Positions 44,936 to 53,634 of a stretch of 64,000 nt of DNA are shown one piece after another (the stretch's first letter is position 1; each line of letters starts with the position of its first letter). The notes beneath the pieces were generated by a model. That model ran no database searches and had not been told where the DNA came from. It worked only from the letters and a program-made list of their open reading frames with translations. The position numbers and the translations under genes were made by a program. The DNA comes from Chengkuizengella axinellae (GTDB lineage Bacteria > Bacillota > Bacilli > Paenibacillales > KCTC-33759). The stretch is from assembly GCF_030730905.1 (NCBI RefSeq), contig NZ_JAVAMP010000017.1, positions 1-64,000 of the forward strand. Reading direction: 5' to 3'.

Positions 44936-46591
44936 ATGAAAAAAAGATTTCTTGTTGTTTTATCCTTGTGTTTAGTATTGGCTATGCTCATTCCTCAAGC
45001 TAGTGCACAATCAGAGATTACTGAAAAAATCAATAAAAGCGAAAAAACTTCCACCCCTGAATTTATTTCTGGTAAATTGACTGAAAAATCTAACAAGAAA
45101 CCAAAAGAAATCCTTTTTCAATATTTAAATGATAAAAAGGATGTTTTCAAATTTGCTGAAGCAGCTGAAAGTGATTTTGTTGTACTAGATGAGTTTGTAG
45201 ATGATTTAGGCTTCACTCATTTAAGATTACAACAAGAATATAAAGGAACTCCTGTTTACGGAGCTACCTTTACAGCACATGTCGATAGTTCAGGAGTGTT
45301 GACAGCGTTTTCAGGAACTGTTGCTCCAGAATTAGATAAAAAATTAAAGGGCGAAAAGAAAGTAAAGAAAAAAGATGCACTTTCTATCGCTGAAGAAGAC
45401 CTCATTTCTTCCCTTACCGATGCTCCAGCTTATGTCATAGAACCATCTGCAGAGAATGTGATTTATGTAAAAGATAATGAATCACATTACGCTCTTCTCG
45501 TTACTTTTAAATACTTATATCCAGAAGTAGCAGACTGGAATTATTTTATTGACGCAGTCACAGGAGACATTTTACACAAATTTGATTCCTCTTTTAAAGT
45601 TGACTCAACTGGCACAGGAACAGGCGTTTTAGGAGATGAAAAAATATTAAATACAGACCAACAAGGAAACACCTTTTTCTTACAGGATAATACTAGAGGA
45701 GACGGCATTTTTACTTATGATGGTGAAAATGTAAGTCAAAACATTCTAAATAGACCACTTCGAGTCATTATGCGATATCTTCCAGGTACGTTATGGAGTG
45801 ATGCAGACAATGTATTGAATGATTCCTATGATGCAGCAGCAGTGGATGCCCATTATTATGCAGGTCTAGTATATGATTATTATTTAGAAACATTTAACCG
45901 TGATAGCTTTGATAATCAAGGGGCAGCCATTAAATCTACCGTTCATTTTGGACAAAATTATCAAAATGCAGGTTGGTTAGGTGAACCTCTAAATCAAATG
46001 ATGTATGGTGACGGGGATGGAGTTGAATGGCTGGACTTTTCAGGATCATTTGATGTTATTGCTCACGAAATTACACACGCGGTCACAGACAAAACAGCCA
46101 ACTTGATTTATCAAGATGAATCAGGTGCCATGAATGAAGCCATGTCAGATATATTTGGTGTATTAGCAGAGTACTGGGCAGGTTTAGACCCAGATTGGTT
46201 AATGGGTGAAGATATTTATACACCTGGCATTTCGGGTGATGCACTAAGATCTTTATCTGATCCAACTGCATTAGGTCAACCTGATCACTATTCTGACTAT
46301 CTAAACACAACTGCAGACCACGGCGGTGTCCATACTAATAGTGGTATTATTAATAAAGCAGCCTATCTATTGAGTGAAGGTGGAAATCATTCGGGAGTAT
46401 CCGTCAATGGAGTTGGTAAGGATAAAATGGGAGACATCTTCTATCGTTCTCTTACCCAATACTTAACTGAAAATGCAACCTTCAGTCAATTGCGTTCTGC
46501 TGCTATACAATCTGCAACTGATTTATATGGATCAAACAGCTCTGAGGTAACCTCAGTACAGCAAGCGTTCGATGCAGTAGGTATCAATTAA
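44936..46591 (+). CDS. Secreted M4 family zinc metalloprotease (thermolysin/bacillolysin type)
   Basis: 551 residues. Signal peptide (1-25, ending ASAQS), FTP and PepSY-like propeptide (~40-215), then a ~310-residue catalytic domain. [12 protein letters not shown] holds the HExxH zinc motif, with the third ligand in [23 protein letters not shown] has the stabilising His. It is an extracellular neutral protease for protein feeding, or possibly sporulation-associated. It lies behind a consensus promoter and long leader. Confidence 0.97.
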   Translation: MKKRFLVVLSLCLVLAMLIPQASAQSEITEKINKSEKTSTPEFISGKLTEKSNKKPKEILFQYLNDKKDVFKFAEAAESDFVVLDEFVDDLGFTHLRLQQEYKGTPVYGATFTAHVDSSGVLTAFSGTVAPELDKKLKGEKKVKKKDALSIAEEDLISSLTDAPAYVIEPSAENVIYVKDNESHYALLVTFKYLYPEVADWNYFIDAVTGDILHKFDSSFKVDSTGTGTGVLGDEKILNTDQQGNTFFLQDNTRGDGIFTYDGENVSQNILNRPLRVIMRYLPGTLWSDADNVLNDSYDAAAVDAHYYAGLVYDYYLETFNRDSFDNQGAAIKSTVHFGQNYQNAGWLGEPLNQMMYGDGDGVEWLDFSGSFDVIAHEITHAVTDKTANLIYQDESGAMNEAMSDIFGVLAEYWAGLDPDWLMGEDIYTPGISGDALRSLSDPTALGQPDHYSDYLNTTADHGGVHTNSGIINKAAYLLSEGGNHSGVSVNGVGKDKMGDIFYRSLTQYLTENATFSQLRSAAIQSATDLYGSNSSEVTSVQQAFDAVGIN

Positions 46592-46635
46592 TATGAAATA
46601 ACCTTTCAGGTTAATATTATTTTATTTTCACCAAG

Positions 46636-46672
46636 CTCCCCTTATTGATTGTTTCATTTTCGATAAGGGGAG
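46636..46672 (+). terminator. Probable terminator after the M4 protease
   Basis: CTCCCCTTAT pairs with ATAAGGGGAG around a 17-base loop, followed by a short TTTCC; 45 bases after the stop. Moderate strength. Confidence 0.45.
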
Positions 46673-46756
46673 TTTCCATGCCTTCAACTTTTTTGTGGAT
46701 TAACTTATAATATATATTAGTTATAATGTAAACATTATTTATTATTGTGTCTATAC

Positions 46757-46794
46757 GCTGTCAACTCCCTCTTCTCTAAGAGGGAGTTGACAGC
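46757..46794. repeat. Perfect 17-bp inverted repeat
   Basis: GCTGTCAACTCCCTCTT, loop CTCT, and the exact complement. There is no T-run after it, so a simple terminator is unlikely. It lies 79 bases before the TVP38-like gene. It could be an operator, an RNA hairpin or a remnant element. The rest of the 281-base gap shows only a weak 16-codon open frame. Confidence 0.6.
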
Positions 46795-46872
46795 ATGTAG
46801 AATGTGATAAAAGGACAAGCTATATTGTAATGGAATTATTTAATTCATTGTTTTCTAAACAATCAAGAAGAG

Positions 46873-47517
46873 GTGCGTAGTATTAGTTTCTTAGATATGT
46901 TATCCAATATTTCAGAAGAGGATATCCGTTTATTTATTGAAAAATATAGAGGTTTTGGACCACTGCCAGGGATTCTACTTCCTTTGTTGGAGTCATTCTT
47001 GCCAATTTTGCCTATATTCTTTATCGTTCTGGTGAATGCTCAAGTTTATGGACTTGGTTTAGGTTTTTTATTTTCCTGGTTAGGCATTACAATTGGAAGC
47101 TATAGTATATTTCTCATTGCCAGAACCTTAGGCAAAAAGCTCAATGTTTATTTACAAAAAAAATATTCAACAAAGCATAAACCTAAGTTTCTAATAAAAC
47201 ATAAACATAGAATTCAAAAAGCAAGTCAAATCTTTCATTGGATTGAAAAGAGAGGGTTTAGTGTTATATTTATTTTAGCCTGCTTGCCTTTCGCACCTAC
47301 ATTTTTAGTTAATGTGGTTGCTGGTTTATCTGAAGTGTCTAAGCGTACATTTTTTATTGCCACCTGCTTAGGGAAAGCTTTTATGAGCTTTTTAGTATCT
47401 TTAGTTGGATATGATATATTGTCTGTTGCGGAAAATCCATGGAAATTAATTTTGACAACCTCATTATTGTTTATTATATGGATTGTTGGTAAAAGGTTAG
47501 AAATGAGGTTTGCATAA
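46873..47517 (+). CDS. TVP38/TMEM64 (VTT domain) family membrane protein
   Basis: 214 residues with about five to six membrane helices. GPLPGILLPLLESFLPILPIF opens the VTT domain, and GFSVIFILACLPFAPTFLVNVVAGLS is the second half with the family glycine/proline pattern. These proteins resemble DedA and may move or flip lipids. The start is a GTG with a weak AAGAAGAG upstream; an in-frame ATG at residue 9 is an alternative. Convergent with ilvD. Confidence 0.8.
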   Translation: MRSISFLDMLSNISEEDIRLFIEKYRGFGPLPGILLPLLESFLPILPIFFIVLVNAQVYGLGLGFLFSWLGITIGSYSIFLIARTLGKKLNVYLQKKYSTKHKPKFLIKHKHRIQKASQIFHWIEKRGFSVIFILACLPFAPTFLVNVVAGLSEVSKRTFFIATCLGKAFMSFLVSLVGYDILSVAENPWKLILTTSLLFIIWIVGKRLEMRFA

Positions 47518-47525
47518 TACCAGCA

Positions 47526-47582
47526 AAAAAGAAAAACTGCACCTCCAATTATTAGATGTTATCTAAATAATTGGGGTACAGC
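47526..47582 (-). terminator. Terminator of ilvD
   Basis: Minus strand: an imperfect ~18-bp stem (CTGTACCCCAATTATTTAGA with TCTAATAATTGGAGGTGCAG) followed by TTTTTCTTTTTT, 47 bases after the ilvD stop and between convergent genes. Confidence 0.85.
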
Positions 47583-47629
47583 TTACTATACGAAAATCCC
47601 ACTAAAAGTCAGATTCTATTCTCTTCATT

Positions 47630-49315
47630 TTAATCCGTTACAGCGCCCTTAGAAGCAGAAGAAACTAATCTTGCATATTTGTTTAACACACCTCTAGAAT
47701 ATCTTAAAGGACGTTCTGTCCATTGCTGTTTACGTTTCTGCAATTCTTCCGCAGAAACATCAACTTTGATTTCCTGTGTTTCACTATCGATTGTAACCAT
47801 GTCACCTTCTTCTAGAAGTCCTATTGGACCTCCTACTTGTGCTTCAGGCGCAACATGGCCTACAACAAATCCATGTGTTCCTCCTGAGAATCTGCCATCC
47901 GTCATTAGTGCAACATCTCCACCCAATCCTTTACCGATTACGATGGCTGTTACAGATAACATTTCAGGCATTCCTGGTCCACCTTTTGGTCCACAATATC
48001 GAATGACAATTACGTCCCCTTTATTGATCTTATCCGCTAACAATGCTTCAGTAGCCGCTTCCTCAGAATCAAATACACGAGCAGGTCCTGTAATCTTTTT
48101 CATCTTCACGCCTGACATTTTGGCAACTGCACCTTCTGGTGCCAGGTTTCCTCTTAATACAACAAGTGGGCCTTGCGGTTTTAAAGGATTATCAAAAGGA
48201 CGAATCACATCTTGCCCTTCTTTTAATCCTGGAAGCTCTGCTAAATTTTCTGCAAGTGTTTTTCCTGTAACCGTCAAACAGTCTCCATGAAGTAATCCTT
48301 GTTCAAGAAGCAACTTCATTACTGCAGGCACACCACCTACATCTGATAAGTCTTGCATAACATAACGACCGCTAGGTTTTAAATCCGCTAAATGAGGTAC
48401 ACGTTCACGAATACGTTCAAAATCTTCTAGTTGAAGATCTACATTCACTGAATGTGCGATCGCTAGTAAATGTAAGAATGCATTTGTAGAACCACCTAAA
48501 GCCATCACAACAGTGATTGCATTTTCAAAAGCTTTTTTCGTCATGATGTCTCTTGGATAAATGTCTTTTCTTAATAATTCAACAACTGCTTGTCCTGCTC
48601 TATTGCAATCATCTTCTTTTAATGCAGCAATTGCTGGGTTAGAAGAACTGCTTGGCAAGCTCATCCCCATTGCTTCAATAGCAGAAGCCATTGTATTTGC
48701 AGTGTACATTCCACCACATGAGCCTTGACCAGGACATGCATGGCATTCGATATCTTTTAAACCTTGTGCATCAATATCCCCTTTATTGTACTGTCCAACT
48801 GCCTCAAAAGCAGAAACAATATCTAAATCTTTACCTTCCCATTTCCCTGGCTGAATCGTTCCTCCATAAACAAATACAGCTGGAAGATTCATGCGTCCGA
48901 TTGCAATCATACAACCTGGCATATTTTTATCACAGCCACCAATCGCAACCACACCATCTAAACGTTCTGCACCCATTACAGTTTCTATAGAATCAGCGAT
49001 GACTTCACGGCTCGGTAAGGAATAGAACATCCCTTCATGACCCATAGCAATCCCATCTGATACGGTTATAGTATTAAAAATCAATGGAGCGCCTCCACCT
49101 ATTGAAACCCCTTCTTTAGCTTGAATCGCAAGTTTATCAATGTGAATATTACACGGTGTAACCTCACTCCAAGTACTTGCCACCCCTACCATTGGTTTCT
49201 TGAAATCCTCGTCTGTAAACCCTACTGCTCTTAACATCGCACGATTTGGTGCTTTATTCGCACCCTCACTGATGACTTTACTGCGAATTCTTAAATCTTT
49301 TTCATTCCCTGCCAT
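47630..49315 (-). CDS. ilvD: Dihydroxy-acid dehydratase IlvD
   Basis: 561 residues. Dehydrates 2,3-dihydroxy-isovalerate and -methylvalerate in valine and isoleucine synthesis. Fe-S cysteines are in [12 protein letters not shown] and [37 protein letters not shown] is the second signature. Ribosome site AAAGGAAA. It stands alone, away from other ilv genes. Confidence 0.98.
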   Translation of the reverse strand: MAGNEKDLRIRSKVISEGANKAPNRAMLRAVGFTDEDFKKPMVGVASTWSEVTPCNIHIDKLAIQAKEGVSIGGGAPLIFNTITVSDGIAMGHEGMFYSLPSREVIADSIETVMGAERLDGVVAIGGCDKNMPGCMIAIGRMNLPAVFVYGGTIQPGKWEGKDLDIVSAFEAVGQYNKGDIDAQGLKDIECHACPGQGSCGGMYTANTMASAIEAMGMSLPSSSSNPAIAALKEDDCNRAGQAVVELLRKDIYPRDIMTKKAFENAITVVMALGGSTNAFLHLLAIAHSVNVDLQLEDFERIRERVPHLADLKPSGRYVMQDLSDVGGVPAVMKLLLEQGLLHGDCLTVTGKTLAENLAELPGLKEGQDVIRPFDNPLKPQGPLVVLRGNLAPEGAVAKMSGVKMKKITGPARVFDSEEAATEALLADKINKGDVIVIRYCGPKGGPGMPEMLSVTAIVIGKGLGGDVALMTDGRFSGGTHGFVVGHVAPEAQVGGPIGLLEEGDMVTIDSETQEIKVDVSAEELQKRKQQWTERPLRYSRGVLNKYARLVSSASKGAVTD

Positions 49316-49354
49316 ATGTAAAATTTCCTTTCTTCTGTTTTATTTATACCCCTA

Positions 49355-49384
49355 ATCGTAATCTACAACAAAAGCTTTAGTCAA
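49355..49384 (-). promoter_or_regulatory. Probable ilvD promoter
   Basis: Minus strand: -35 TTGACT (49379-49384), 18-base spacer, -10 TACGAT (49355-49360), about 40 bases before the start codon. No T-box leader fits in the remaining space. Confidence 0.5.
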
Positions 49385-49475
49385 GTAAAAGATTCATGTA
49401 TTTTATTCGTATATCCCGTCCGTTAAGAACATATATTTAACTTACGAGAATATTCTAAACTTAAGAGGGGTTCCA

Positions 49476-50450
49476 ATGAAAAAAAACAAGTTCACCTTTA
49501 TGTTTATCCCGAATGCAGAACAATCTATAAGGAGAATCAGATTTCCTCCTTATCTAATGGCTGTAATTCCTATAGTGATCGTTCTTATTATTCTCATCAT
49601 TTCCTACTGGCAATATAACCTTCATCAGCAATCTTCTGTGGAAATCAATGTGCTTTCTGAACAAATTGAAACCAACAAGGACTCATTTCAAGATTCTCTT
49701 ATCGAAAAAGACCAAACGATTGAACATTTACAAGACGATATACTAGAGCTTACATCAGAAGTAGATGAAATCAAACAACAAATTGATGAATTAAGAGAAT
49801 TGGAAAAAGACCTTTTGAATTTAGCAGAAGAAGGTTCATTCTCCATTAAAGATCTGTCCATAGATGAAATTGGACATCTTAATACAGGAGTTGGAGGGAG
49901 AGAGATTCCTTTATCAGAGTATTTAGAAACCTTAATTTCTGAATCTGATGAATATGTAAATGGTCTTAAAAATGAAGTGAATATTTTATCCAGCAACCTT
50001 GAGGAAATCAAAAAAACAATGCAAGAAAAAGTGGATTTAATGAAAGTCACACCCTCCATATGGCCAACAGATACGGCTAAAGTCACTTCTTGGTATGGGA
50101 TAAGGAAGGATCCGTATACCAATGTAGATAGTTTCCATAGCGGTATAGACATTGATGGAAATTATCAAGATCCAATTTATGCAACAGCTGACGGAACGGT
50201 GGAAGAAATAGGGTTCGATAATCAACTAGGTATTTATGTGCTTATTACACATACAAATGAATTAAAAACGTTATACATGCATTTGGATCAAACCTTAGTG
50301 CAAGAGGAGGAGTCAATTACAAAAGGACAAAAAATTGCGTTGATGGGATCATCTGGTCGAAGTACAGGGACTCATTTACATTATGAAGTTTTATCGCGAG
50401 GATATCCTGTTAATCCCAGTCCTTATTTAAACGGTGAAGCATTAGATTAA
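49476..50450 (+). CDS. Membrane-anchored M23 peptidase, coiled-coil type (module 2)
   Basis: 324 residues. Same plan as the protein at 32057: basic start (KKNKFTFMFIPNAEQS), one membrane helix (~25-45), coiled coil (LQDDILELTSEVDEIKQQIDEL), linker, and C-terminal M23 domain with SFHSGIDID, YMHLDQ and GTHLHYEVL. Both share the link PSIWPT before the domain and a R-DP-TN stretch, so they are paralogues. Ribosome site AAGAGGGG. Bactofilin follows 14 bases later. Confidence 0.93.
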   Translation: MKKNKFTFMFIPNAEQSIRRIRFPPYLMAVIPIVIVLIILIISYWQYNLHQQSSVEINVLSEQIETNKDSFQDSLIEKDQTIEHLQDDILELTSEVDEIKQQIDELRELEKDLLNLAEEGSFSIKDLSIDEIGHLNTGVGGREIPLSEYLETLISESDEYVNGLKNEVNILSSNLEEIKKTMQEKVDLMKVTPSIWPTDTAKVTSWYGIRKDPYTNVDSFHSGIDIDGNYQDPIYATADGTVEEIGFDNQLGIYVLITHTNELKTLYMHLDQTLVQEEESITKGQKIALMGSSGRSTGTHLHYEVLSRGYPVNPSPYLNGEALD

Positions 50451-50464
50451 AGGAGGAAAAAACA

Positions 50465-50950
50465 ATGTTCAAAAAGTCAGAACTAGACCCTAACTCCATT
50501 GATACTGTCATTGGAAAAGAAACAACATTTGAAGGGGAGTTAAAAACACAAGCCAGTTTGAGAATAGAAGGGCAAGTTTCTGGAGACATTCATTGCACTG
50601 GTGATCTTACCATCGGTGTAGATGCCATTGTACAATCTAATATAAAAGCAAAAAATGTCATCACCTCTGGCATTATTCGCGGAACAGTTCACACAAATGG
50701 ATTATTATCCATTTCTAAAACAGGCAAAGTTTATGGAGATATATCTGTTGGCTCAATTAAAGTCGAGGAGGGTGGCGTATTCTCTGGTGAAAGCAAGATG
50801 GAAGAAACTAAAAATATAACTGCTATCCCTACAGAAAATATGTCAGAAAAACAAAAAGAAGTAAAAACAATTATGCACAAAATTAAACAAGAAAAAGCGA
50901 AGGCTCAAGCTGTTAAACATGAACAACAAGTTATACAAATGGACAGATAA
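50465..50950 (+). CDS. Bactofilin family protein (module 2)
   Basis: 161 residues. Beta-helix core recognised from DTVIGKETTFEGELKTQASLR, GQVSGDIHCTGDLTIG, and GIIRGTVHTNGLL, followed by a longer charged tail than module 1 (IMHKIKQEKAKAQAVKHE). AAAGGAGGAAA precedes the ATG. The two bactofilins share IDG/EGQxxGDIHCxGD, showing module duplication. Confidence 0.93.
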   Translation: MFKKSELDPNSIDTVIGKETTFEGELKTQASLRIEGQVSGDIHCTGDLTIGVDAIVQSNIKAKNVITSGIIRGTVHTNGLLSISKTGKVYGDISVGSIKVEEGGVFSGESKMEETKNITAIPTENMSEKQKEVKTIMHKIKQEKAKAQAVKHEQQVIQMDR

Positions 50951-51020
50951 ACTTTGCGATTTATTCTACCCCAAAAGCAAAATGCTTAATACGTTTACAG
51001 ACCATACAATTAGGAAATTC

Positions 51021-51068
51021 TGTGCGAATAACGCTAACTTTACGTTAGATGTTATTCGCACATTTTTT
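51021..51068 (+). terminator. Terminator after M23-bactofilin module 2
   Basis: TGTGCGAATAAC pairs exactly with GTTATTCGCACA, with an inner GCTAAC/GTTAGA pairing, followed by six T. Confidence 0.9.
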
Positions 51069-51143
51069 CTTTCATCCTAAAACTTGGTGTCCACTCACTG
51101 TTATTCAGTGTTTCATCCACACATCACAATGTATGCAGAAAAA

Positions 51144-51329
51144 TCAATAAAGGTACCTATTATCTTTAAAAGCAGATTCGTTCGAAATGATGCTCATGTC
51201 CCACATCTTCACATCCGCTTCTATATGAATCGGGGATCCATCACCTATTACGATTTTTATCGTAACCCCATCTTCTTCCTTCACAAGAAAAACATCTTTT
51301 TCATATTCAAAAATTTGTAATCCTTCCAT
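51144..51329 (-). CDS. Possible small protein (61 aa), unknown
   Basis: Reads MEGLQIFEYEKDVFLVKEED then a beta-rich VTIKIVIGDGSPIHIEADV. Composition is protein-like, with alternating charged and hydrophobic residues. There is no ribosome site before the ATG, so expression is uncertain. The opposite strand frame is less protein-like. No family recognised. Confidence 0.35.
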   Translation of the reverse strand: MEGLQIFEYEKDVFLVKEEDGVTIKIVIGDGSPIHIEADVKMWDMSIISNESAFKDNRYLY

Positions 51330-51470
51330 ATGAGTTGTTTATGACGTAAGTAAAAATTTACAAAAGCTGATGTGGATCGGTAGGAAATAACTCAAAATAG
51401 ACTGATATCCAAGCACATGAACACAGCTGTGCATACAATATCAAGAAATATCCTATTTATAGGTTGTATA

Positions 51471-51533
51471 ACAAAAACTCCTGTAGGAGTCTCTCGAAGG
51501 ATACAGCCGAATACTTTTAGCTGTAGTTTTTGT
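51471..51533 (+). other. Structured element: three nested inverted repeats
   Basis: The outer arms ACAAAAACT and AGTTTTTGT enclose a CTCC/GGAG hairpin (51478-51489) and TACAGC/GCTGTA (51502-51507 with 51520-51525). Part of it resembles sequence at 19030-19045 and the CCGAATACTTT word of the tandem repeats. It lies 63 bases before the next gene. It may be a leader RNA structure or an intergenic repeat. Confidence 0.5.
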
Positions 51534-51595
51534 TGAAACATTGAATTTATAAAAATTATAAGTTCAGATGTTATAACGAAAGGAGGAACAATATC

Positions 51596-51922
51596 ATGAA
51601 ACAGATCTATCCTGTTAATGAAGCAACTTGCTCACCTCTTGTAGGTCAACATGTGTGTGCAGTATTATGGGATGGCACTACAGTGCATGGTTATCTAAAT
51701 GAAGTTTCTGGTGGCAATTTATATTTTGACACTGGTTATGCAGGACCTTCTAGCATTTCTTCTAAAAATCCCAAAAAAGCAAAAAAACAGCTTATGGAAG
51801 CAAAGGATAAAGCATCTGTCTCCTTTTTCCCATTCTTGGGGGCTAGATTTGCATTAGGTTTTGCAGCGGTAGCAACATTGTTTTTATTGCCATTTGCTTT
51901 TGCACCATTTTTCTTTATTTGA
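51596..51922 (+). CDS. Small membrane-associated protein (108 aa), unknown
   Basis: The N-terminal half (NEATCSPLVGQHVCAVLWDGTT, then HGYLNEVSGGNLYFD) looks like a small beta-barrel, Sm-like or RNA/peptide-binding fold, with two cysteines nine residues apart. A basic linker (NPKKAKKQLMEAKDK) leads to a hydrophobic C-terminus (ALGFAAVATLFLLPFAFAPF). The ribosome site GAAAGGAGG is strong. Similar proteins occur in Paenibacillaceae to my recollection, but I cannot name a family or function. Confidence 0.7.
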   Translation: MKQIYPVNEATCSPLVGQHVCAVLWDGTTVHGYLNEVSGGNLYFDTGYAGPSSISSKNPKKAKKQLMEAKDKASVSFFPFLGARFALGFAAVATLFLLPFAFAPFFFI

Positions 51923-51932
51923 TAAATACCTG

Positions 51933-51975
51933 ATAAGGACATTCGATATCAACTCGAATGTCCTTATTTTTTTCA
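51933..51975 (+). terminator. Strong terminator
   Basis: ATAAGGACATTCGA and exact complement TCGAATGTCCTTAT with a seven-base loop, followed by seven T, eleven bases after the stop. Confidence 0.92.
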
Positions 51976-52093
51976 AGATCAAAGAATTTAGCTTTCACAC
52001 ATTATTCCGTGACATAAACGGTTGAACATACGAATACTATTTAAAAATATACAGTCAAGATAAACAATCTATTAATCTGTAGGAGGAATGTTC

Positions 52094-52405
52094 ATGGGTG
52101 CAGTAAAAAATTTAAAATGGGTAACAGGTGGATTGGAAGCTCTACTTGGCATCCCTATACTAGGTGGTACAATCGTACTCAGTTTGGCGTGGTCACCTTT
52201 AATAATAATGCTAATTTTACACATCATCACACTTGCGATTTGTTCAAAGCATGGTGCTTCTAAAGCTCCTAGCATTGTAGGTATAATCACTTCATGTATA
52301 GCATGGATCCCAGTGGTAGGAATGATTATGCATCTAATCACAGCCGTATTATTAATGGTAAGTGCTCATAAAACTTCATCTCATACAAATGTATCTCATA
52401 CATAA
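52094..52405 (+). CDS. Small membrane protein (103 aa), unknown
   Basis: Three to four membrane helices: GLEALLGIPILGGTIVLSLAW, SPLIIMLILHIITLAI, IVGIITSCIAWIPVVGM and LITAVLLMVSA. The ends are polar with a His-rich tail (HKTSSHTNVSHT). ATG 52094 follows AGGAGGA by seven bases; the earlier ATG is too close to that site. Apparently monocistronic between two terminators. No family recognised. Confidence 0.75.
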   Translation: MGAVKNLKWVTGGLEALLGIPILGGTIVLSLAWSPLIIMLILHIITLAICSKHGASKAPSIVGIITSCIAWIPVVGMIMHLITAVLLMVSAHKTSSHTNVSHT

Positions 52406-52424
52406 TAAAGTTCATCATAGGAAT

Positions 52425-52468
52425 GACAAAAAGATGACAAAACAAGCCCCATTTTGTCATCTTTTTGT
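52425..52468 (+). terminator. Terminator
   Basis: GACAAAAAGATGACAAAA pairs with TTTTGTCATCTTTTTGT (17 bp) around a short loop, 20 bases after the stop. Confidence 0.85.
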
Positions 52469-52536
52469 TACCCTTTATTTCAAATTCCTCTCTATCATAT
52501 GTATTAGATAGATTATGAGAAAGGAGCAGCTTGCTC

Positions 52537-53559
52537 ATGTATAAACAACAAGAATCCCAAACTAGAAACAGACAAGAGCAAAAGAAGAATCAGAAGCAAG
52601 AAAAAAAGGCATTTCATTTTAAAAGAGGAGCATTCATACTTTTCACGATCATCTTCATGTTTATAAATTTACAGCAATCTACTTTTGGAGAAACAGAAGA
52701 AAGTCCATATATAAAAAGCAATCATATGGGGATAAAAGAAAATCTAATCAAAACAGAAGATATGAAAACACTCCATTCTTTTAAACCAACTAAACAAAGA
52801 CAGCTGAAAAATCGAATAAATGATACAAAACAAACCGAATCGTTTACTCAAAATGAACCTGTTATTGACTCTGAACAACCTGAACCTTCTGAGGATCCAA
52901 CTGTAACAATTGAGGAACATACGGTTGACAACCATCAACAAGAACCTACAAATACTGAGGAAGATAACAAAATAGTATATTTAACCTTTGATGATGGTCC
53001 AAGATTGATTTCAGAAGATATTTTATTGTTATTAAGAGAATATAATGCTCAAGCGACTTTCTTCATGGTAGAGCCCAATATGAAGAAATATGCTGATAGT
53101 GTGCAGCAAATGGTAGAGGATGGACATGCAGTTGGACTACATGGTGTGACCCATGATAAAAATTCATTCTATGCTTCTAAGAATGCAGTCATAAATGAAA
53201 TGAATCTAGCACAGCAAACACTCGAGGAAATTACAGGTGTTACATCTCATTTAATCAGAACTCCTTATGGGAGCAAACCCTATATGACCGATGAATATAT
53301 GCATGGAGTAGAAGAAAATGGATATCTACTTTGGGACTGGAATATTGATAGTTTAGATTGGAAATTTCGTGATGAACAATATGTAAATCATGTTATTGAT
53401 CAACTAAAGCAGAAAGAAGCATCACAGCAACCTATTGTGATATTATTACATGAGATTCCTGAGACCTTGCAGTACTTACCACTTTTACTAGATTACCTTG
53501 TGGAAAATGGGTACGAATTTCGAGGGCTGAATGAAGGATTAGATCCGATTCAATTTTAG
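52537..53559 (+). CDS. Membrane-anchored polysaccharide deacetylase (NodB family)
   Basis: 340 residues. Basic N-terminus, one signal/anchor helix (~33-50), a ~90-residue Glu/Thr-rich linker, and a C-terminal NodB domain: LTFDDGPR (metal Asp), GLHGVTHD (metal His), RTPYGS, WDWNIDS and ILLHE. It probably removes acetyl groups from peptidoglycan, as PdaA does in spore cortex or vegetative enzymes do elsewhere. ATG 52537 follows AAAGGAG. It ends with TAG, confirming TAG as an active stop codon here. Confidence 0.92.
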   Translation: MYKQQESQTRNRQEQKKNQKQEKKAFHFKRGAFILFTIIFMFINLQQSTFGETEESPYIKSNHMGIKENLIKTEDMKTLHSFKPTKQRQLKNRINDTKQTESFTQNEPVIDSEQPEPSEDPTVTIEEHTVDNHQQEPTNTEEDNKIVYLTFDDGPRLISEDILLLLREYNAQATFFMVEPNMKKYADSVQQMVEDGHAVGLHGVTHDKNSFYASKNAVINEMNLAQQTLEEITGVTSHLIRTPYGSKPYMTDEYMHGVEENGYLLWDWNIDSLDWKFRDEQYVNHVIDQLKQKEASQQPIVILLHEIPETLQYLPLLLDYLVENGYEFRGLNEGLDPIQF

Positions 53560-53580
53560 TATTCGGTCCTCTTAAGCAGA

Positions 53581-53620
53581 AGAACCTCCTAATCACTATA
53601 GCAGTGATTGTAGAGGTTCT
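53581..53620. terminator. Bidirectional terminator
   Basis: AGAACCTC/GAGGTTCT outer stem and ATCACT/AGTGAT inner stem, with TTTT on the plus side and AGAAG/CTTCT on the other, between the convergent deacetylase and fadE. Confidence 0.85.
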
Positions 53621-53634
53621 TTTCCTAGTTATCC

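Noticed and set aside
46830-46880. 16-codon open frame (MELFNSLFSKQSRRGA) ending at the TVP38-like start, as a leader peptide
   Set aside because: The ribosome site is 14 bases away and the peptide lacks features of regulatory leaders; probably chance.
49344-49362. ATACCCCTAA word near the ilvD promoter as a CstR operator
   Set aside because: Only the left half matches; the right half (TCGTAAT) does not, and ilvD has no sulfur link.
51084-51320. Plus-strand open frame after the module 2 terminator
   Set aside because: It overlaps the opposite minus-strand frame, has no ribosome site, and has His/Phe-rich low-complexity composition.
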